Positions 1 through 6,792 of a stretch of 8,945 nucleotides of DNA are shown here, piece by piece (within the stretch, counting starts at the first letter, position 1; each line of letters starts with the position of its first letter). The position numbers were made by a program, and so were the translations under genes. The notes below the pieces were generated by a model that saw nothing but the letters and a program-made list of their open reading frames with translations, was not told where the DNA came from and ran no database searches. This DNA is from Pseudomonadota bacterium (lineage in GTDB: Bacteria > Pseudomonadota > Alphaproteobacteria > Rhizobiales > Devosiaceae): the NCBI GenBank assembly GCA_023428425.1, contig JAEYYP010000317.1, positions 1-8,945 on the forward strand. Reading direction: 5' to 3'.

Positions 1-555
1 CGCGACAGTATCGAGTTCGTGCGGCGTGACCAGCGTGTCCGGCCCGACAATGGCGCAGGCCTGCAGCTCGATGCGGCCGGCCCACTTGTCGCGCATCTTC
101 TCGAACAGGGCCCAGCTGATCTCGTGCTGCGGCGGGGCGGAATCGAGGTGCGTGCGGATGGCGGCGGTACCGTGGGCATAGGCGCAGCGCAGCGCGAATT
201 CGAAGCGGCGCTCCACGTCCTCGGCCGCCCAGAGCCGCTCGCGATCGTTGGCCACGGCGAGGAGAGCGCCCATCCAGGTGCCGTCCGGGTTCTCCTTGCG
301 AGGCCAGATATGGCCCTTGTCGAGATGCGTGTGGATGTCGACGAAGGCCGGCAGCACGAGGCCCTTGTCCATGTCGTGCGTCGGCCCGGTGACCGGCGCC
401 GAGCCGGCAGGGCGTATGGCGGCGATGCGGCCATCCGTAATCTCGATGTCGACCGAGGCCACCGAGCCGTTGCCGATACTGCCCATGGCGGCAGCCGGGA
501 CGCGTGCGTTGCGGAGGGTGACGGTGCCGGTGGAGAGAATGGGGGTGGGGTGCAT
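1..555 (-). CDS. Cytosine-deaminase-like amidohydrolase, N-terminal 185 residues (runs off left edge)
   Basis: Seen: an open frame from an ATG at 555-553 to the window edge with no stop. It starts with a short beta-rich composite domain (about residues 10-65, including VDIEITDGRIAAIRP). Then comes the first metal-site motif of the amidohydrolase superfamily, FVDIHTHLDKGHIWPR, with the HxH pair at His75/His77. The following stretch, ALRCAYAHGTAAIRTHLDS, is typical of the cytosine deaminase (CodA) branch. Known: CodA-type enzymes are cytoplasmic metal-dependent deaminases of cytosine; relatives act on creatinine, isopropylammelide and other cyclic amidines. Inference: it hydrolyses a heterocycle brought in by the ABC transporter encoded just upstream. 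The full family length is about 400-430 residues, so more than half, including the later His and Asp ligands, is missing. No clear Shine-Dalgarno precedes the ATG. The gap to the permease gene (about 157 bp) holds a palindromic repeat. The exact substrate cannot be told from the sequence. Confidence 0.85.
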   Translation of the reverse strand, partial: MHPTPILSTGTVTLRNARVPAAAMGSIGNGSVASVDIEITDGRIAAIRPAGSAPVTGPTHDMDKGLVLPAFVDIHTHLDKGHIWPRKENPDGTWMGALLAVANDRERLWAAEDVERRFEFALRCAYAHGTAAIRTHLDSAPPQHEISWALFEKMRDKWAGRIELQACAIVGPDTLVTPHELDTVA

Positions 556-575
556 TACTTTGCGCCAGCCGATGC

Positions 576-693
576 GGACGGCCCCCTCCTGGCCTCCCCC
601 ATGAAGGGGGAGGTGAAGAGCGTGCGCGTTGAGGCGGAGTGTTCCACAACCGGCACCTCCCCCTTCATGGGGGTGGATGGGAGGGGGCCGTCC
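576..693. repeat. Nested palindromic intergenic repeat, copy 1
   Basis: Two 40-base arms (576-615 and 654-693) are inverted copies of each other, matching at about 36 of 40 positions. They are separated by a 38-base loop. Each arm holds its own smaller hairpin, an 8-bp stem CCTCCCCC / GGGGGAGG around ATGAA. It lies between the permease stop (713) and the amidohydrolase start (555) of the leftward operon, so it would be transcribed as a large cruciform-like RNA fold. Two more elements of similar design occur at 4937-5108 and 7815-7972. This looks like a dispersed intergenic palindrome family; no transposase is present. Confidence 0.8.
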
Positions 694-712
694 TGGCTGG
701 AGCGAGCCACCC

Positions 713-1585
713 TCAATTCTCCCGCCGGACAGCGCTCTCGTGCCAGCGGTGGAGCGAGAACCAGGCGATGAAGGAGGTAAGGCCGAAAATGGCGATGCCG
801 GTCGAGGTGAGCAGGATCAACGCCGCGAACAGGCGCGGGATGTTGAGCCGGTACTGTGCCTCGAGCAGGCGGAAGGCGAGGCCCGAGCCCTGGCCGGCCG
901 TGCCCGCCGCGAACTCCGCCACCACCGCCGCGATCAGGGCCAGACCGCCCGCGATGCGGAGGCCCGCCATGAAGTAGGGCAGGGCGGCAGGGAGCTTCAG
1001 GTAGATCAGCGTCTGCCAGCGCGATGCGCCGTAGAGTTCGTAGAGGTTGAGCAGGTTGTGATCGACGCTCTTGAGGCCCGCCACCATGTTGGAAAGGATC
1101 GGGAAGAACGCGACGAGGAACGCGATGATCAGCAGCACCGCCTGCGTGTCGTGCACGTAGATCAGCAGCAACGGCGCGATGGCGATGACCGGGGTCACCT
1201 GCAGGATGACGGCGTAGGGGAAGAGCGCCAGCTCGATCCATTTGGACTGGACGAGCAGGATGGCCATGGCCACGCCGCCGACGAGCGCCAGGATCAGCGC
1301 CGTGAAGGTAATGCGCAGTGTGACGCCAAGCGCCGGCAGCAGGGTCGGCCAGTCGTTGAGCAGCGACTGCACCACGTCGTAGGGCGTGGGCAGGATGTAT
1401 TTCGGGATGTTGTCTCCGACGACGACGAAGTGCCAGGCGACGATGCCGATGACCAGCATGGCCACCGGAACCACGATGCGGAGCACCTTCTCGGTGGAGG
1501 AGGTCCGTGGCACGAGGATGGCGACGGCGCTGTCGGTGCCCGCTTCGTCCGAACTGCCCGGGCCGGCCTGCTGAATGGTGCTCAT
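713..1585 (-). CDS. ABC transporter permease, SsuC/TauC/ThiX type
   Basis: This 290-residue inner-membrane protein has about six hydrophobic segments (roughly residues 34-54, 88-111, 117-144, 148-170, 206-228, 252-276). Ahead of the fifth is the cytoplasmic EAA coupling loop, ELYGASRWQTLIYLKLPAAL, at about 183-202, which docks on the ATPase. The PKYILPTPYDVVQ motif after the first helix is typical of permeases that partner NMT1/THI5-like binding proteins. Family length is 250-290, so the gene is complete. Its ATG shares a base with the TGA of the ATPase gene (TGATG), which implies translational coupling. The first 30 residues are polar and lie in the cytoplasm. Known relatives move sulfonates, nitrate, thiamin pyrimidines or riboflavin. 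The cytosine-deaminase-like gene downstream suggests a pyrimidine or other heterocyclic cargo (inference). Confidence 0.93.
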   Translation of the reverse strand: MSTIQQAGPGSSDEAGTDSAVAILVPRTSSTEKVLRIVVPVAMLVIGIVAWHFVVVGDNIPKYILPTPYDVVQSLLNDWPTLLPALGVTLRITFTALILALVGGVAMAILLVQSKWIELALFPYAVILQVTPVIAIAPLLLIYVHDTQAVLLIIAFLVAFFPILSNMVAGLKSVDHNLLNLYELYGASRWQTLIYLKLPAALPYFMAGLRIAGGLALIAAVVAEFAAGTAGQGSGLAFRLLEAQYRLNIPRLFAALILLTSTGIAIFGLTSFIAWFSLHRWHESAVRREN

Positions 1586-2415
1586 CAGTGCGTCCCCCCG
1601 CCGGCGTGGATGGCGTCATGCAGGGCCGTGGAGACCTCGTGCGTTGCCGCCCGGTATTCCTCGGACGTGCGGTACTCGGCGCCGCGCACACCGTCATTGT
1701 GGAGCGGGAGGTCCGCAAAGACCTGACCGGGGCGAGCCTTCATCACCACGATGCGGTTGGAAAGGTACACGCTCTCGAACACCGAGTGGGTGACGAAGAT
1801 CACCGTGACGCCCGACTGCTTCCACAGGCGCAGGACGTCGTCGTTGAGCTTCTGCCGGGTGATTTCGTCGAGCGCCGCGAAGGGCTCGTCCATCAGCAGC
1901 AGCTTGGGCTTGGTCACGAGGGCGCGGGCGATGGAAACGCGCATCTTCATGCCGCCCGAGAGTTCGCGCGGATAGGCGTCGGCGAAATCGGCGAGGCCGA
2001 CCGAGGCCAGCATCTCCATGATGCGCGGCCGCGCTTCCGCCTTCGATACCCGGGCGAGGCGCAGTGGCAGGTAGACGTTGCCGAACACCGTCTGCCACGG
2101 CATCAGGGTAGGCTCCTGGAAGACGAAGCCGATGTCGCCCTGCGGCAAGCCCTTGGAATTGATGGTGCTCGACGGCCAGTCGATGCTGCCCGTACTGGCA
2201 CTGCCCAGCCCTGCGATGATGCGCAGGGCCGTGGATTTGCCGCAGCCGGATGGACCGAGCAGGCTCAGAAACTCCCCGCGCTCGACGTCGAGCGACATGT
2301 CCTTGAGCGCCAGCGTGCCGTTGGAAAAGACCTTGGAAACGTTCCGCATCGAAACGACGACACGGGACGCACCGGCGGAACGCGGCGCCGAAGCGGCGGC
2401 TGAAACATCAGTCAA
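1585..2415 (-). CDS. ABC transporter ATP-binding protein, SsuB/TauB/ThiZ type
   Basis: This 276-residue cytoplasmic ATPase carries every motif of an active nucleotide-binding domain. Walker A GPSGCGKST is at 54-62, the Q-loop glutamine at 100, the signature LSGGM at 152-156, Walker B LLLMDEP at 172-178, the D-loop ALD at 181-183 and the switch His210. The FVFQEPTLMPWQTV stretch is typical of the nitrate/sulfonate/taurine branch. It powers the permease encoded by the overlapping downstream gene. The chosen start is a TTG (2415-2413) with no clear Shine-Dalgarno. The next in-frame candidate, the ATG for Met23 at 2349-2347, would cut close to the first beta strand, so the longer form is preferred but not certain. 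The C-terminal 45 residues form a tail beyond the ATPase core with no recognised domain. Confidence 0.93.
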   Translation of the reverse strand: MTDVSAAASAPRSAGASRVVVSMRNVSKVFSNGTLALKDMSLDVERGEFLSLLGPSGCGKSTALRIIAGLGSASTGSIDWPSSTINSKGLPQGDIGFVFQEPTLMPWQTVFGNVYLPLRLARVSKAEARPRIMEMLASVGLADFADAYPRELSGGMKMRVSIARALVTKPKLLLMDEPFAALDEITRQKLNDDVLRLWKQSGVTVIFVTHSVFESVYLSNRIVVMKARPGQVFADLPLHNDGVRGAEYRTSEEYRAATHEVSTALHDAIHAGGGTH

Positions 2416-2441
2416 ATCGAATAGCCCAGGTTAGGGTCGAA

Positions 2442-2466
2442 CGGCGCGGGCGGCGTGCCCGCGCCG
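2442..2466 (-). other. GC-rich intercistronic hairpin after the binding-protein gene
   Basis: A perfect 10-bp inverted repeat, CGGCGCGGGC / GCCCGCGCCG, surrounds a 5-base loop. It lies between the stop of the binding-protein gene (2482) and the start of the ATPase gene (2415). No T-run follows on the minus strand, so it is more likely an mRNA-stabilising or attenuating fold than a full terminator. Such folds often let the binding protein be made in excess over the membrane parts. Confidence 0.55.
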
Positions 2467-2481
2467 AGAGCAACGCTTGTC

Positions 2482-3486
2482 TTACTTTACGAGGTCCTTG
2501 CCAACACCCTGGCAGACGAGATCGAGGGTATAAGCCTGCGAAACGTCGATGCCTTCGGGGAAGAGGCCGACGGCCTTCATCTGCTCGTAGAAGCCGTTCC
2601 AGCGGTCGGCGGTCATGCACCCGATGCCATTGGCCTCGGCGTCGCCCGAAACGACGATGCCCAGTTCCTTCATCTTGGCGAGGCCGAAGGCGAGCTGCTC
2701 ATCCGTCATGTCCGGATTGTCCTTCTTGATCAGCTCGTTGGCGGCGGCGTTGTCGCCGTAGAGGTAATTGTACCAGCCGACGATCGAGGCTTCGACGAAG
2801 CGCTTGGCGACGTCCTGGTTGGCGTCATACCAGGGCTTCATGACTTCGATGGTGGTCGAGTAGGGCGCAAAGCCGTTGTCGGCCAGCAGGAATTCCTGCG
2901 GCTTGAAGCCGGCCTGCTTCTCGATTTCCAGAGGCTCGGAGGTCACGTAGCCCTGCTGGATCGCCATCTTGTCGGCGATGAACGGCGCCGGGTTGAAGGT
3001 GTAAGGCTCGAACTTCTCGTCGGTGAAGGCCGGGTAGGCCGACTTCATCCAGCTGAAGTAGGAGATGAAGCCATCCTTGGAGAGGATGTACTTGGAGGCG
3101 CCCGCGAGGTCCTCGAACTTCTCGAAGCCGGCATCCGGATGGGCCAGCAGCACCTGTGGGTCCTTCTGGAAGATCGAGGCGAGCGTCAGGGTCGGGATGC
3201 CCTCCTTCACGGCGTCGATGGCCGTGGTCATGCCGCCCATGTAGAAGTCGATCTGGCCGCCGATGAGCAGCGAACGGTTGGCGCCCTGCGGACCGCCCTG
3301 GCGGATGGTGACGTCGAGGCCGTACTTGGCGTAGGTGCCGTCGGCGACGGCCTGGTAGAAGCCACCATGTTCCGCCTGGGCCAGCCAGTTGGTGCCGTAG
3401 CTCACCTTGTCCTGCGCGACTGCGCCGGTGGTGCCCAAGGCCAGCGTTACCAGCCCAGCGGCGAGGATCTTGCTGAAGTCGACCAT
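2482..3486 (-). CDS. Periplasmic substrate-binding protein, NMT1/THI5-like
   Basis: This 334-residue protein starts at the ATG 3486-3484, supported by an AGGGAG ribosome site six bases upstream. A longer in-frame reading from 3603 would bury the signal peptide and is not used. Residues 1-24 form a Sec signal peptide with a hydrophobic core (ILAAGLVTLALGTT) and a likely cut after Ala-Val-Ala24. The mature start has TNWLAQAEHGGFYQAVADG (about 32-50), the hallmark of the NMT1/THI5 fold used by ThiY, RibY and SsuA-type receptors. It captures cargo in the periplasm for the ATPase and permease encoded downstream. It is the first gene of the leftward operon. ThiY-type receptors bind pyrimidines, and the deaminase-like gene in the same operon fits a heterocyclic ligand, but the ligand is not determined by the sequence. 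Confidence 0.92.
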   Translation of the reverse strand: MVDFSKILAAGLVTLALGTTGAVAQDKVSYGTNWLAQAEHGGFYQAVADGTYAKYGLDVTIRQGGPQGANRSLLIGGQIDFYMGGMTTAIDAVKEGIPTLTLASIFQKDPQVLLAHPDAGFEKFEDLAGASKYILSKDGFISYFSWMKSAYPAFTDEKFEPYTFNPAPFIADKMAIQQGYVTSEPLEIEKQAGFKPQEFLLADNGFAPYSTTIEVMKPWYDANQDVAKRFVEASIVGWYNYLYGDNAAANELIKKDNPDMTDEQLAFGLAKMKELGIVVSGDAEANGIGCMTADRWNGFYEQMKAVGLFPEGIDVSQAYTLDLVCQGVGKDLVK

Positions 3487-3492
3487 GTCAGT

Positions 3493-3498
3493 CTCCCT
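3493..3498 (-). promoter_or_regulatory. Ribosome binding site of the NMT1/THI5-like binding protein
   Basis: The minus strand reads AGGGAG followed by six bases and then ATG at 3486-3484. This fixes the start immediately before the signal peptide and argues against the upstream in-frame ATG at 3603. Confidence 0.75.
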
Positions 3499-3545
3499 GT
3501 TGGCCGGACGATAGGTCCCCCATCCGGCGCCATCGAATTCTTGCC

Positions 3546-3559
3546 GTGCCCGTGGGCAC
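3546..3559. promoter_or_regulatory. Perfect palindrome, possible operator
   Basis: GTGCCC-GT-GGGCAC is a dyad with 6-bp arms and a 2-base centre, 60 bp upstream of the leftward start codon, inside the divergent region. Its size fits a dimeric regulator site, but it could also be a hairpin in the leader RNA. Only one copy was found. Confidence 0.3.
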
Positions 3560-3711
3560 ACCGGACCATTCATTCCGCGCCGCCCGGCAAAAAGGAAGCC
3601 CAAAAATGCGTCATTCTACGAACTGCTCGTGCTTTAGGCAGGGCGGCCGCAATTGAGGCTTTCCTTCTGAGGCGTTTGACGCTTAGCTGAGCATATACCG
3701 TGGGGGCCACA

Positions 3712-4101
3712 ATGCATAAGCCGCTGTCGCCGAGCTCCATCCATCCGCCATTTGCGCCCTACAGCCCGGGAATCGAGGTGAGTTCACGCTCGCGCTTCGT
3801 GTTCACCTCGGGACAACTCGGTATCGACAAGGACGGGGTGATTCCTCCCGACGCGGCCGGCCAGGCGCGCGTGGCCTTCGACAACATCGCTGCGATTCTC
3901 GCCGAGTCCGGCATGGGACTGAAGGACGTGGTGCGGCTCAATGCCTACGTCACCGGTCGCGAGCACATGCGCGGCTACATGGACGTGCGCAACGCGCTGT
4001 TCGAGGAGCCGTACCCGGCGTCCACCCTGATGATCGTGAGCGGCTTCACCCGCGAGGAATTCGTCGTCGAGATCGAAGCCGTCGCCGCTTCCCCGGGCTG
4101 A
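3712..4101 (+). CDS. RidA/YjgF-fold protein lacking the canonical arginine
   Basis: This is a 129-residue cytoplasmic protein of the usual RidA size. It shows the family's YSPGIEV opening (17-23), FTSGQLGID (31-39), the FDNIAAILAESG helix (56-67) and the closing VVEIEAVA (118-125), with Glu120 kept. Family members are trimers that hydrolyse enamines and imines or, in RutC-like branches, act in pyrimidine degradation. The substrate carboxylate is normally held by an arginine in the motif P-A-R-S/T. Here the motif reads P102-A-S-T105, so that arginine is Ser104 and classical imine deaminase activity is doubtful. The ATG at 3712 is chosen over an in-frame GTG at 3700; no strong Shine-Dalgarno is present. 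It leads the rightward operon, 34 bp before the creatininase-family gene. Confidence 0.88.
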   Translation: MHKPLSPSSIHPPFAPYSPGIEVSSRSRFVFTSGQLGIDKDGVIPPDAAGQARVAFDNIAAILAESGMGLKDVVRLNAYVTGREHMRGYMDVRNALFEEPYPASTLMIVSGFTREEFVVEIEAVAASPG

Positions 4102-4135
4102 GTTTCCGGCCCGACTGAACCCTGGACCAACTGAA

Positions 4136-4930
4136 ATGACCTATCGCAAGATCTGGTGGAACGACTTTTCCGCCTTCGAATTCCACGGCCTCGATCCCAT
4201 GAAGACGATCGCGGTGTTCCCCACCGCTGCCATCGAGCAGCACGGCCCGCACCTGCCCGTGGGGACCGACACCATCATTAACCAGGGGCATCTCGACCTG
4301 CTGGTCGAGCGCGCGCCCAGGGACATGGACATCCGCATCCTGCCAGTGCAGGCGATCGGCAAGTCGAACGAGCATATCTGGCAGACCGGAACGCTCAGCC
4401 ACACCGCCACCAACCTGATCGACGCCTGGACCCAGGTCGGGCTCGAGATTGCGCGCGCCGGGGTGAAGAAGGTGGTGTTCGTCAATTCGCATGGCGGCAA
4501 CGTCTCGCTTCTCGACATCGTGGCGCGCGAGTTGCGGGTGAAAGCGGGGATGCTTGCGGTGAAGACCGGCTGGAGCCAGTACTGGCCCAAGGACCTCTAC
4601 TCCGACATCGAGAACCGCCACGGCATCCATGGCGGCGACAGCGAGACGTCGGTGGTGATGCACCTCAGGCCGGAGCTGGTGAACGTCGACAAGCTGCAGG
4701 ATTACCCCTCCGTGGCAGCGCGCGACGAGCAGGCCTACAAGTATATGCGGCCGACCGGCATGACGAGCTACGCCTGGATCGCCTCGGACATCCACCCGCT
4801 GGGGACGGCGGGCGAGGCTCATCTCGCCACCGCCGACAAGGGTCGGGTCACGGTCGAAACGGCAGTGGATTCGTTCATCGAGCTGCTGCGCGAGGTGGAG
4901 CGGTATCCGCTGCCGGGGACGGAGGGCTGA
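4136..4930 (+). CDS. Creatininase-family metal-dependent amide hydrolase
   Basis: This 264-residue protein has the length and fold markers of the creatininase family (cytoplasmic, usually hexameric, binuclear metal). The motif AAIEQHGPHLPVGTDT gives ligands Glu34, His36 and Asp45, at the same numbers as in Pseudomonas creatininase. His119 lies in NSHGGN (117-122). The metal-binding Glu that creatininase has two residues after that His is Gly121 here. A Glu170 in GGDSETS (166-172) probably replaces it, as in the FAPy-deformylase (ArfB)-like branch (inference). Known members open cyclic amides such as creatinine or remove formyl groups. The setting with a cytosine-deaminase-like enzyme and two importers points to a ring-opening or deformylating step in one catabolic route. 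The ATG lacks a strong Shine-Dalgarno. It probably shares its transcript with the RidA-like gene. Confidence 0.9.
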   Translation: MTYRKIWWNDFSAFEFHGLDPMKTIAVFPTAAIEQHGPHLPVGTDTIINQGHLDLLVERAPRDMDIRILPVQAIGKSNEHIWQTGTLSHTATNLIDAWTQVGLEIARAGVKKVVFVNSHGGNVSLLDIVARELRVKAGMLAVKTGWSQYWPKDLYSDIENRHGIHGGDSETSVVMHLRPELVNVDKLQDYPSVAARDEQAYKYMRPTGMTSYAWIASDIHPLGTAGEAHLATADKGRVTVETAVDSFIELLREVERYPLPGTEG

Positions 4931-4936
4931 GGCCCT

Positions 4937-5108
4937 CGCCCCCTCCACCAGCCTGCGGCTGGTCCCCCTCCCCCGCTGCGCGGTGGAGGAGCATCGCGAC
5001 CTGCAGTGGATCGGCTCATCCAGTTCTTGAGGCCCTGTGCTCTCCGTGCTCCTCAACCGCGCAGCGGGGGAGGGGACCGCGCATCGGAGATGCGTGGTAG
5101 AGGGGGCG
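4937..5108. repeat. Nested palindromic intergenic repeat, copy 2
   Basis: Left arm 4937-4993 and right arm 5047-5108 are inverted copies. Outer parts CGCCCCCTC(C/T)ACCA match at 13 of 14 positions. Inner parts around CCCCTCCCCCGCTGCGCGGT match nearly perfectly through to GAGGAGCA. The tips contain smaller local hairpins, for example ACCAGCC / GGCTGGT at about 4947-4963. It fills most of the 227-bp gap between the creatininase-family gene and the lyase gene. The rest of that gap shows no gene and no clear promoter. Confidence 0.8.
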
Positions 5109-5157
5109 TCCCGGCGCCACCATTGCGCGCCGTCCCGCCTCCCGCTAATGCCGCTGG

Positions 5158-6705
5158 ATGCAGCGCAATTCTCCGACCCCCATCATCCTCGATGGCCAAC
5201 CCCTGACATTTGGCAACCTGGCCCGGATCGGGCAGCGGGCGGCGACGCTCGTTCCCGAGGACGACGCGATGCGCCGGGTCGATGCGGCGCGACAGGTCGT
5301 CGACGACAGGATCGCGCGCGGCGAGCCCGTCTATGGCGCAACCACGGGCGTCGGCGCGATGAAGGACGTCGAATGGTCGCCCGAGGACCTCGAGGCGTTC
5401 AACATGGGGCTCGTGCGGGCCCATCATTTCGGCACCGGCGCGCCATTCCCCAACTCCGTGGTTCGGAACGCCATGGCGATCCGTGTCAACACGGCCCTTA
5501 CCGGCCGGGTCGGCTGTTCGCGCGCGCTGGTCGAGTCCTACCTCGCGCTGCTGAGCAAGGACGTTGTGCCGGTGGTGCGGCGCACCGGCTCGATCGGCAC
5601 AGCCGATATCGGCCTCATGGGCCAGATCGGCGCGGTGCTGACCGGTGTCGGCGAGGCCGTGTACCAGAACCGCCGCATGTCGGCCGAGGCAGCGCTGTCC
5701 GAGGCCGGACTGAAGCCGCTTCGGATGAAGGCGCGCGACAGCCTCGCCTCCATCTCGGTAAATGCGGTGGGTTTCGCTGCCGCCGCCGAGGCGACCCGTG
5801 CTGCGGCTTCCGCGCTGCGCATGCTGCTCGCCACCAGCCTCACCACGGCGGGGGCGCTGGGCGCCTCGCGTGACCCGTGGAAGGCGGTTGCCCATGTCGG
5901 TACCGAGCGCGAGGCCGAGATCGGCTCGTGGCTCTATCGCAACGCGATGGGCTGGGACTGGCCGAACGCCACCCACATCCAGGATCCGCTCAGCCTCAGG
6001 ATGATGCCGCAGGTGTTCGGTGCCGGCTTCGATACCCTGCTGGTCGCCGGCCGCACCATCCTCGCCGCAACAGGCCGCACGGACGACAACCCGGTAGTGG
6101 TCGACAACCAGGTGCTGACCTCGGGTGGCTCATTGCCGCTCGACGTCACGATCTACCTGCAGACCGCTCAGCTCGCCATGGCGCATGCCGCGCGCAACTC
6201 GTTCAACCGCTGCGTGCTGCTGGCCAACGGCGCGCGCCGCGACCTGCCGATCAACCTCGTGCCGCGCGGCGCCATCGCCACGGGGTTCGGCCCGATCATC
6301 AAGCTGGCGGGCGAGCTGTTCGCGCGGGCGCTGTCTATGTCGGTGCCGGTTTCGGCCCAGTCTCTGGTGGTGGCGGCGGGCATCGAGGACGAGGCGGCGT
6401 TCCTGCCGCTGGTGGTCGAGCGGTTCGAGCGGCAGGTGCGGGCGCTGCGCCGCCTCGCCGCGCTCGAGGGCCTGCTCGCCGCGCAGGCGATGGACATTCA
6501 CGGCGACCGCCCGTCGGGCGTGCCGCAACTGGTCTACGAGAAGGTGCGGACCCATGCTGCGTACTACGAGGTCGATCGGCCGCTCTCCGCCGAGGTCGAG
6601 ACGATCGAAAACGACCTCGGAGCGGAACAGACGCTCGCCGAACTGATTTCCCATGCGCCGCTGCCGGCACTGGACGAGTTTTTCGCGCTGGGCCCGGTCA
6701 CGTAG
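5158..6705 (+). CDS. Aromatic amino acid lyase (HAL/PAL) homologue lacking the MIO triad; possible trimethylamine-releasing lyase
   Basis: This 515-residue protein has full length for the histidine/phenylalanine ammonia-lyase family and aligns end to end by motif. Kept positions (P. putida HAL number in brackets) are Tyr59 (53) in VYGATTGVG, His89 (83) in RAHHFGTGAP, Asn202 (195), Gln275 (277) and Arg281 (283) in QDPLSLR, the DDNP motif at 309-312, and Glu410 (414) in GIEDE. The key change is in GSIGTADIGLMGQIG (144-158). Where HAL has GSVGASGDL, this protein has GSIGTADI, so the Ala-Ser-Gly that cyclises to the MIO electrophile becomes Thr148-Ala149 with one residue deleted. Tyr280 of HAL is Leu278. 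It therefore cannot form MIO. Known: ergothionase is an HAL relative that eliminates trimethylamine without MIO. Inference: this enzyme acts similarly on a betaine, as the quaternary-amine importer downstream suggests. The frame is intact, so decay is unlikely. The ATG at 5158 has a weak ribosome site. Confidence 0.85.
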   Translation: MQRNSPTPIILDGQPLTFGNLARIGQRAATLVPEDDAMRRVDAARQVVDDRIARGEPVYGATTGVGAMKDVEWSPEDLEAFNMGLVRAHHFGTGAPFPNSVVRNAMAIRVNTALTGRVGCSRALVESYLALLSKDVVPVVRRTGSIGTADIGLMGQIGAVLTGVGEAVYQNRRMSAEAALSEAGLKPLRMKARDSLASISVNAVGFAAAAEATRAAASALRMLLATSLTTAGALGASRDPWKAVAHVGTEREAEIGSWLYRNAMGWDWPNATHIQDPLSLRMMPQVFGAGFDTLLVAGRTILAATGRTDDNPVVVDNQVLTSGGSLPLDVTIYLQTAQLAMAHAARNSFNRCVLLANGARRDLPINLVPRGAIATGFGPIIKLAGELFARALSMSVPVSAQSLVVAAGIEDEAAFLPLVVERFERQVRALRRLAALEGLLAAQAMDIHGDRPSGVPQLVYEKVRTHAAYYEVDRPLSAEVETIENDLGAEQTLAELISHAPLPALDEFFALGPVT

Positions 6706-6792
6706 CACGCCGAGGAATAGATTTCCTGCCACGTTCGTATAGTTTAGCCGCCCAATTCCACACCGAGGGTCAAATTGCCGGTGCGGGACAAC

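Larger units (their letters stand above)
3487..3711. promoter_or_regulatory. Divergent intergenic control region
   Basis: About 225 bp separate the two outward-facing operons, so both promoters and any operator should lie here. It is visibly less GC-rich than the genes between about 3585 and 3700. On the minus strand a TAGAAT (plus coordinates 3613-3618) could be a -10 box for the leftward operon, but no good -35 box sits at the right distance. On the plus strand TTGACG (3676-3681) and TATACC (3694-3699) are only 12 bases apart, too close for a normal sigma-70 promoter. No regulator gene is in the window. Confidence 0.5.

Noticed and set aside
555..1718. Long minus-strand open frame of 387 codons overlapping the permease gene
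   Set aside because: It is Arg/Pro/Gly-rich without domain signatures and lies in another frame over a convincing ABC permease. It is a high-GC shadow.
2455..3690. Plus-strand open frame of 411 codons opposite the NMT1-like receptor
   Set aside because: Antisense shadow of a well-supported receptor gene with signal peptide and ribosome site; its product matches no family I recognise.
3676..3699. TTGACG plus TATACC as a promoter for the RidA-like gene
   Set aside because: The spacing is only 12 bases, too short for sigma-70.
5158..6705. Reading the MIO-less lyase as a pseudogene
   Set aside because: The frame is intact at full length and six other active-site positions are conserved, which does not look like decay.
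6738..6743. TATAGT as a -10 box upstream of the quaternary-amine receptor
   Set aside because: No -35-like hexamer occurs 16-18 bases upstream, so an internal promoter is not supported by sequence alone.
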